Origin: Rhodococcus oryzae
GTDB lineage: Bacteria; Actinomycetota; Actinomycetes; Mycobacteriales; Mycobacteriaceae
Reading direction: 5' to 3'
DNA length: 64,000 nucleotides
Assembly (NCBI RefSeq): GCF_005049235.1
Contig: NZ_SUMD01000001.1
Coordinates: 124,001 to 188,000, forward strand
Numbering within the stretch: position 1 is the first letter of the stretch; every line of letters begins with the position of its first letter. This document shows positions 54,871-64,000 of the stretch, piece after piece. Under the pieces are notes generated by a model. That model did not search any database. It was given only the letters and a program-made list of their open reading frames with translations, and had not been told where the DNA came from. The translations under genes and the position numbers were made by a program.

Positions 54871-55821
54871 ATGTCCAACGCGCCGTTCGCAGCGCCCATC
54901 GCGGGGCCACCGGTTCCGGCCGTCGGCCGACCGAACGCACTGGGCATCGCAGTGCTCACGCTCGGCCTACTCAACCTGTTGCTCGGCTTCGGCCCCTACT
55001 TCGTCGTCCGAACCTCCGGCGATGTGATCAACATCAGCGGCTTCCTCCTCCCGCAGGCCCTGCTCGTCGTCGTCTTCCTGCTGTTCTCCGGCATCAGTGC
55101 GGGCCTGTCCACCGTGTCCCGGCTGTCCCAGTTCCCCGGCGCGGCGCCGGTCCTGCGGGCCATCGCGACCGCCGCGGCCGCGGTCGGCGCCCTGTTGGCC
55201 CTGTTCCTGCTGATCGCGATCAGCAACGTCCCCACCTTCACCGGCAACTTCTTCGACGATTCCGACGACGAGAGCCTGGCCGTCTCGCTCGGCTGGGGCG
55301 GCATCGCGATCCTCGTCCTGTCGATCCTGCAGACCGTCGCGGCGTTCCTCGCCCTGGCCTACGACCTCGGGCTGGTGCAGCCCCGCGCCGCCCGCGTACT
55401 CGATCTGGGCGCCGGTCTCCCGCCCGCACCGGCCGAGCACCTGGACGCGGAGGTCCCCGGGACGCCGCCGCCCGCGCTCGGGTCGCCCGCCCCGACCAAG
55501 CCGTACACGCAGGCACTGGCGCTCGATCCGTACACGCCTCTGCAGACGCTCGGGCACATTGCCCAGTCCGATGCCGCGTTGCGGCCGTACGTCGCGGCCA
55601 ACCCCAGCGCCTATCCCGACCTGCTGGACTGGCTGGCCGAGCTGGGCGACCCCGAGGTGGACGCCGCACTGAAGGCACGCCCGGACCGCACCGAAGCCAA
55701 GCCCGGGGACGAGACGACGGACAAGGACGCGGACGCGCCCGCCGACAAGGACAAGGGCGAGGCCGACAAGTCCGCGAAGCAGTCCACCGACAAGGCCGCC
55801 CAGAAGGTGGAGGCCCCGTGA
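54871..55821 (+). CDS. DUF5336-like membrane protein with leucine-rich-variant repeat
   Basis: A 316-residue protein. Four membrane helices (~25-47, 57-80, 95-117, 140-163) match the actinobacterial DUF5336 style. After a Pro-rich linker there is one variant leucine-rich repeat block (DAALRPYVAANPSAYPDLLDWLAELGDPEVDAALKARP, ~230-265). A Lys/Asp/Ala tail ends it. The repeat is probably cytoplasmic and protein-binding. Function unknown. GGGGG precedes the ATG. It overlaps the next gene as GTGA. Confidence 0.78.
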   Translation: MSNAPFAAPIAGPPVPAVGRPNALGIAVLTLGLLNLLLGFGPYFVVRTSGDVINISGFLLPQALLVVVFLLFSGISAGLSTVSRLSQFPGAAPVLRAIATAAAAVGALLALFLLIAISNVPTFTGNFFDDSDDESLAVSLGWGGIAILVLSILQTVAAFLALAYDLGLVQPRAARVLDLGAGLPPAPAEHLDAEVPGTPPPALGSPAPTKPYTQALALDPYTPLQTLGHIAQSDAALRPYVAANPSAYPDLLDWLAELGDPEVDAALKARPDRTEAKPGDETTDKDADAPADKDKGEADKSAKQSTDKAAQKVEAP

Positions 55822-56657
55822 CCCCCGACGACGGACCTCGCCCCGCCGCCGAGGCGACTCCCCCGCCGCCACCGCCCCCGCCGCCCGCCCAGCCCTTTTT
55901 CGACGCGCCCAATGGGCCAGCTCCCGCGCCCGCGCCCGGGCGCGGGCCGCTGTCCTGGAAGGGCTGGCTCGGCATCATCGCTGCCGTCACCGCCGCAGTC
56001 GTGCTGCTCGCCGGCGGCGGCTTCCTGCTCAACTCGACGCTGGCCCGCGACACGAACGGCGAGGCGACGGCAGCCACGGAGGAATCCGCCGACGGCGACG
56101 CCTTCGGCGGTGGCGACTTCGGCGACTTCGGAACCGACCCCGCCGCGATCACCCCGACCGGTGCCGTCCCCACCTGCGCCGCCTACCCGCCCGCTGTCGA
56201 CTCCACCGGGCGCAAGAACTCCTACGAGGCCCCGAACGCCACCGACGGCGACGTCACCACCGCCTGGCGCTGCGCGGGCACCAAGGGCCAGGTGCTCTCG
56301 GTGAGCTTCGCCTGCAAGCTCGACCTCACCTCCGTCGGGATCGATCCCGGCTACGACAAGAAGGACGTGGACGGCTCGGACCGATTCGCGCAGAACCGCA
56401 AGGTCACGAAGGTGACCTGGGCCTTCGATGACGGCACCTCGGTCGTCCAGGAGGTCCGGCCGGAGCGCGGCATCCAGGCGCTCGATGTCGACAAGGCGGC
56501 CAAGACGGTCACCCTGACGATCAACGAGACAGTCGACGGTCAGCCGGTGAAGAACGCGGCAGGCCAGGAATCCGCGCCGTTCAACGACGTCACCTCGGTC
56601 AGCGAGGTCCGGTTCACCGGTCGCGCCGATGCCGGGGCCGATCCCTGCGTCAAATAG
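55818..56657 (+). CDS. Membrane-anchored protein with NADase-type glycan-binding (discoidin-like) domain
   Basis: A 279-residue protein. A Pro-rich cytoplasmic start (with eight prolines in a row) and one membrane helix (~50-72) lead to an acidic linker. The extracellular domain at ~115-279 begins YPPAVDSTGRKNSYEAPNATDGDVTTAWRC, like the glycan-binding/discoidin domain attached to some NADases, and carries Cys pairs. It may bind a surface sugar. Coupled by a GTGA overlap to the membrane protein before it, so the two probably form one surface complex (inference). Confidence 0.8.
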   Translation: MTPDDGPRPAAEATPPPPPPPPPAQPFFDAPNGPAPAPAPGRGPLSWKGWLGIIAAVTAAVVLLAGGGFLLNSTLARDTNGEATAATEESADGDAFGGGDFGDFGTDPAAITPTGAVPTCAAYPPAVDSTGRKNSYEAPNATDGDVTTAWRCAGTKGQVLSVSFACKLDLTSVGIDPGYDKKDVDGSDRFAQNRKVTKVTWAFDDGTSVVQEVRPERGIQALDVDKAAKTVTLTINETVDGQPVKNAAGQESAPFNDVTSVSEVRFTGRADAGADPCVK

Positions 56658-56663
56658 ACCGCA

Positions 56664-57773
56664 TCACACGACCTGGCCGCGCACCTCGACCACCCGGCCG
56701 CGCAGCATGACCAGGTCCGGGGCGGCGAGCACCTCGGGCCCGGTGCGCGGGTCCTGCTCGTAGACGAGCAGGTCGGCGGGCGCGCCGGGCTCGAGCCCGG
56801 GCCGACCGAGCCAGGCCCTGGCGTCCCAGCAGGCCGCGCCGAGGGCGCGCGTCGGTCCCAGTCCGGCCTGCGCGAGCGCGGCGACCTCGTCCGCGACCCG
56901 CCCGTGCACGATCGAGCCGCCGGCGTCGGTGCCCGCGTAGATCGGGATGCCCGCGTCGTGCGCGTCGCCGACGGTGCGACGGACCCGCGAGTGCAGCTCC
57001 CGCATGTGGCGTGCGTAGGCCGGGTACCGGGTGGCCGAGTCCGCGATGCCGGGGAAGGTGTCGATGTTGATCAGCGTCGGCACCAGCGCGGTGCCGCGTT
57101 CGACCATCAGCTCGATCGTCTCCGAGGTCAGGCCGGTGCCGTGCTCGATGCAGTCGATGCCTGCGTTGATCAGGCCCGGCAGCGCGTCCTCGGAGAAGAC
57201 GTGCGCGGTCACCCGGGCGCCGACCCTGTGTGCGGCCTCGATGGACTCCTTGAGGATGTCGTCGCTCCACAGCGGGCGCAGGTCCCCCACCGAGCGATCG
57301 ATCCAGTCCCCGACGATCTTGACCCAGCCGTCGCCGAGCAGCGCCTGCTGGGTGACCGCCTCCGGCAGCTGCGACTCGTCCTCGAGATCGACGGCAAGGC
57401 CGGGGATGTACCGCTTCGGCATCGCGATGTGCCGACCGGCCCGGATGATCCGCGGCAGGTCCTCGCGCGCGTCGAGGTCCCGGGTGTCCACCGGCGACCC
57501 CGCGTCGCGCAGCAGCAGCGCCCCGACCGCGCGTTCGGCCTCGGCCTGCGCGATCATTCCCGGCCGGTCCTCGTGACCCCCGCCGTACTTGATACCGACG
57601 TGGCAGTGCGCGTCGACCAGCCCGGGCAGGATCCAGCCCGATTCGCACAGCGACTCCGCGCCGGGCACCGGCTGATCGGAGATCACCCCGCCGCCGACCC
57701 ACAGTTCCAGCGGCTGCCCGTCGGGCAACCCGACACCGCGCAGCCGGAAGGAACCTGGGCGGGCAGGCGCCAC
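56664..57773 (-). CDS. Amidohydrolase family protein (Rv2915c-like)
   Basis: A 369-residue metal-dependent hydrolase of the imidazolonepropionase/prolidase-like group. The metal motif HxH is VDAHCHVG (~55-62); later VTAHVFSEDAL, CIEHGTGL and YAGTDAGGSIVHG give the other His and Asp ligands. Substrate unknown. The GTG start is 2 bp after the ffh stop, and it sits beside ffh in mycobacteria too, so it is likely read from the ffh transcript. Confidence 0.86.
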   Translation of the reverse strand: MAPARPGSFRLRGVGLPDGQPLELWVGGGVISDQPVPGAESLCESGWILPGLVDAHCHVGIKYGGGHEDRPGMIAQAEAERAVGALLLRDAGSPVDTRDLDAREDLPRIIRAGRHIAMPKRYIPGLAVDLEDESQLPEAVTQQALLGDGWVKIVGDWIDRSVGDLRPLWSDDILKESIEAAHRVGARVTAHVFSEDALPGLINAGIDCIEHGTGLTSETIELMVERGTALVPTLINIDTFPGIADSATRYPAYARHMRELHSRVRRTVGDAHDAGIPIYAGTDAGGSIVHGRVADEVAALAQAGLGPTRALGAACWDARAWLGRPGLEPGAPADLLVYEQDPRTGPEVLAAPDLVMLRGRVVEVRGQVV

Positions 57774-57775
57774 GG

Positions 57776-59365
57776 CTACTTCTTGGGCAGCTTCAGCTGG
57801 GACAGGTCGATGCCCTCGAGGCCGGGCGGCAGCTCGTCGAGACCCTTCGGCATCTTCGACAGGTCCATGCCCGCGGGCAGTCCGGGGAACCCGGCGGGCA
57901 TCCCACCCGGCATCCCACCGGGCATGCCCGGGAAGCCGCCGCGGATCTTCGGCTGCGTCGGCCCCTTGCCGCCCTTCTTGCCCTTCTTGCCCTTCTTGCT
58001 GCGCTGGTTGGCGCGGGCTCCAGGCATCCCCATCCGGCCTGCCATCGCGGCCATCATCTTGCGGGCCTCGAAGAACCGGTCCACCAACTGGTTGACGTCG
58101 GAGACCTTGACACCGGAGCCGTTGGCGATGCGCAGCCGACGGGAGGCGTTGATGATCTTCGGGTCGTCGCGCTCCGCGGGCGTCATGCCGCGGATGATCG
58201 CCTGGACCCGATCGAGCTGCTTTTCGTCGACGTTGGCGAGCGCGTCCTTCATCTGCCCGGCGCCGGGCAGCATGCCGAGCAGGTTGCCGATCGGGCCCAT
58301 CTTCCGCACGGCCATCATCTGCTCGAGGAAGTCCTCGAGGGTGAGCTGGCCGGAACCGATCTTCTGGGCGGTGGCCTCGGCCTGCTTCGCGTCGAAGACC
58401 TGCTCGGCCTGCTCGATCAGGCTGAGCACGTCGCCCATGCCGAGGATCCGGCTGGCCATCCGGTCCGGGTGGAAGACGTCGAAGTCCTCGAGCTTCTCGC
58501 CCGTGGAGGCGAACATGATCGGCTCGCCGGTGATCTCGCGGACGCTCAGCGCGGCACCGCCGCGGGCGTCGCCGTCGAGCTTGGTGAGCACCACGCCGGT
58601 GAAGCCGACGCCCGCACGGAACGCCTCCGCCGTCTGGACGGCGTCCTGACCGGTCATCGCGTCGAGGACGAACAGGATCTCGTCCGGGTTGACGGCGTCG
58701 CGGATGCCCGCCGCCTGACCCATCAGCTCCTCGTCGATGCCGAGGCGTCCGGCGGTGTCGACGATCACCACGTCGTGCTGCTTGGCCCTGGCCTCCGCGA
58801 TGCCCTGCCGGGCGATGTCGACCGGGTCGGCGGCGGACTGACCCAGCGCGTTCTCGCCGCCGCCGATCGAGGTGCCCGGGTGCGGCGCGTACACCGCGGC
58901 GCCCGCGCGCTCACCGACGATCTGGAGCTGGCTGACCGCGCCCGGACGCTGCAGATCGCAGGCCACCAGGAGCGGCGTGTGTCCCTGCCCGGTCAGCCAC
59001 TTCGCGAGCTTGCCCGCGAGGGTGGTCTTACCGGAGCCCTGCAGGCCGGCCAGCATGATGACGGTCGGCGGGTTCTTCGCGAACCGGAGCCGCCTGGTCT
59101 CGCCGCCGAGGATCCCGACGAGCTCTTCGTTGACGATCTTGACGACCTGCTGCGCCGGGTTCAGTGCACCGGAGACCTCGGCGCCCTTGGCGCGCACCTT
59201 GATCTTCTCGATGAAGGCGCGCACCACGGGCAGCGCAACGTCGGCCTCGAGCAGGGCGAGCCGGATCTCCCTGCAGGTGGCATCGATGTCGGCGCCGGAG
59301 AGGCGCCCCTTGCCCCGGAGGTCCTTGAGGGCACCGGTCAACCTGTCGGAAAGGGATTCGAACAC
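57776..59365 (-). CDS. ffh: Signal recognition particle protein Ffh (SRP54)
   Basis: A 529-residue GTPase that brings nascent membrane proteins to FtsY. N domain at ~1-95 (SLSDRLTGALKDLRGKGRLSG). The G domain has P-loop GLQGSGKT (107-114), DTAGRLGIDEEL and TKLDGDARGG. The Met-rich M domain (~300-440) binds 4.5S RNA. The last ~90 residues are unusual: a Lys-rich stretch then GMPGGMPGGMP repeats, common in this order. GTG at 59365 is chosen because the open frame beyond is a shadow of glnD. Confidence 0.95.
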   Translation of the reverse strand: MFESLSDRLTGALKDLRGKGRLSGADIDATCREIRLALLEADVALPVVRAFIEKIKVRAKGAEVSGALNPAQQVVKIVNEELVGILGGETRRLRFAKNPPTVIMLAGLQGSGKTTLAGKLAKWLTGQGHTPLLVACDLQRPGAVSQLQIVGERAGAAVYAPHPGTSIGGGENALGQSAADPVDIARQGIAEARAKQHDVVIVDTAGRLGIDEELMGQAAGIRDAVNPDEILFVLDAMTGQDAVQTAEAFRAGVGFTGVVLTKLDGDARGGAALSVREITGEPIMFASTGEKLEDFDVFHPDRMASRILGMGDVLSLIEQAEQVFDAKQAEATAQKIGSGQLTLEDFLEQMMAVRKMGPIGNLLGMLPGAGQMKDALANVDEKQLDRVQAIIRGMTPAERDDPKIINASRRLRIANGSGVKVSDVNQLVDRFFEARKMMAAMAGRMGMPGARANQRSKKGKKGKKGGKGPTQPKIRGGFPGMPGGMPGGMPAGFPGLPAGMDLSKMPKGLDELPPGLEGIDLSQLKLPKK

Positions 59366-59415
59366 CGATCGGGCTCCTGGCTGTCGCGTGGGCGTTTCGG
59401 TCAAGCCTAGCCGCT

Positions 59416-63633
<4,218 letters not shown>

Positions 63634-63725
63634 GTTGAGCCTCCTCCTTCTGTCGTCCCGCTCCTTGCGGCTTTCGACTTGGTGTGAAGACTGCTGATCC
63701 GGTGTTTCAGCTGTGGCGCTGTCGT

Positions 63726-63773
63726 GTTTCGCCCGGGTGAACGCATCCGGGGAATGTGTTGCTTCTGCGTTTC
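63726..63773 (-). promoter_or_regulatory. Two GlnR-like boxes upstream of amtB
   Basis: On the minus strand TTCAC-n6-GAAAC (63741-63726) and GAAAC-n6-GCAAC (63773-63758) each match the GlnR half-site pair (GTNAC, GAAAC) with one mismatch. Their GAAAC cores are 43 bp apart, about four helical turns. GlnR is the activator of amtB and glnA in actinobacteria. Seen: the matches. Inferred: GlnR binding. Confidence 0.5.
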
Positions 63774-63869
63774 ACGAACCTGTCGCCCAAGTGAATCTCC
63801 CTGTGCGGAGGCCGAGCCGGGCGAGCCCGGGCCGCTTCGTTACTCATTCGTTAGGCGTCCCCCGACGGT

Positions 63870-63898
63870 CACGGGGGCGCCGAGAGGGCGCCCCCGTG
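63870..63898 (-). terminator. Terminator after the partial gene at the right edge
   Basis: CACGGGGGCGCC (63870-63881) pairs perfectly with GGCGCCCCCGTG (63887-63898) around GAGAG, starting 5 bp after the stop codon of the partial minus-strand gene. It isolates amtB-glnB-glnD from the gene upstream. Confidence 0.85.
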
Positions 63899-63903
63899 CC
63901 CCC

Positions 63904-64000
63904 TCACTCCCCGTCGAGCAGCTGCTCGAGTCGGGCCATGCAGAACCCGCTGATGCTGACGTTGTCACCGAGGTTCAGGTGGGTGGACAGGCGCAGCAGC
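63904..64000 (-). CDS. C-terminal end of unidentified protein
   Basis: The last 32 residues of a minus-strand gene cut by the window edge: LLRLSTHLNLGDNVSISGF, then CMARLEQLLDGE and a TGA stop. In M. tuberculosis the gene here is ftsY, but this tail does not resemble the FtsY end. Too little is visible to name a family. The perfect hairpin just after the stop supports it as a real gene end. Confidence 0.55.
   Translation of the reverse strand, partial: LLRLSTHLNLGDNVSISGFCMARLEQLLDGE

Overview
The window is high-GC DNA from an actinomycete of the order Mycobacteriales, most like Rhodococcus or Nocardia (genus inferred, not proven). The backbone order PBP-lipo / GNAT / ispG / rip1 / dxr ... 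rlmN ... cdsA / frr / pyrH / tsf / rpsB / M23 peptidase ... xerC / viuB / dprA / yifB / yraN / DUF2469 / rnhB / lepB / rplS ... trmD / rimM / KH / rpsP ... amidohydrolase / ffh / glnD / glnB / amtB follows what I remember of the Mycobacterium tuberculosis Rv2864c-Rv2920c region. Accessory genes differ from that order and there are no PE/PPE genes. A KstR-type operator suggests a steroid-degrading lineage.

Layout. 1-4.3 kb: end of a phosphonatase-like HAD gene and a 2-aminoethylphosphonate-type ABC importer. 4.3-9.2 kb: acyl-CoA synthetase, divergent GAF-LuxR regulator, APC permease, and an NTF2/ketosteroid-isomerase-like gene behind a KstR-type site. 9.3-16.2 kb: DUF3995 protein, PBP-lipo, GNAT, and the non-mevalonate pathway pair ispG and dxr flanking the site-2 protease rip1. 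16.3-20.7 kb: NmrA-like oxidoreductase, DUF1990, DUF2631, rlmN, LapA-like protein, CitE-like lyase. 20.7-24.1 kb: a self-contained island of a ribbon-helix-helix regulator, a DUF4097 protein and an ABC exporter, preceded by an array of GGTGTC half-sites. 24.2-29.5 kb: DUF1801, methyltransferase, cdsA, frr, pyrH, tsf, rpsB. 29.7-38.9 kb: M23 peptidase, MinD/ParA-like ATPase, cupin, xerC, Bcr/CflA exporter, viuB with an iron box, lipoprotein, TAP-like hydrolase, MerR regulator. 38.9-43 kb: a remnant of a second dprA 3' end, a DUF2510 gene, then dprA-yifB-yraN in one overlapping operon. 43-47.4 kb: three genes of unknown role including a DUF2786/metallohydrolase pair, then DUF2469, rnhB, lepB, rplS. 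47.5-52.6 kb: membrane protein and formylglycine-generating enzyme, GAP-family protein, tex. 52.6-59.4 kb: trmD-rimM-KH-rpsP, a two-gene surface-protein pair, amidohydrolase, ffh. 59.4-64 kb: amtB-glnB-glnD nitrogen operon with GlnR-like sites, and the end of an unidentified gene.

How the parts work together. The minus-strand blocks supply translation (rpsB, tsf, frr, rplS, rpsP, rimM, trmD, rlmN), membrane and secretion functions (cdsA, lepB, ffh, rip1), isoprenoid precursors (dxr, ispG) and nitrogen sensing (amtB-glnB-glnD). Plus-strand cassettes add uptake, efflux and stress functions. Strong hairpins separate many convergent units. Two of these belong to one dispersed repeat of about 75 bp that also supplies or abuts the stop codons of both flanking genes. 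No tRNA, rRNA, CRISPR array, transposase or prophage was seen.
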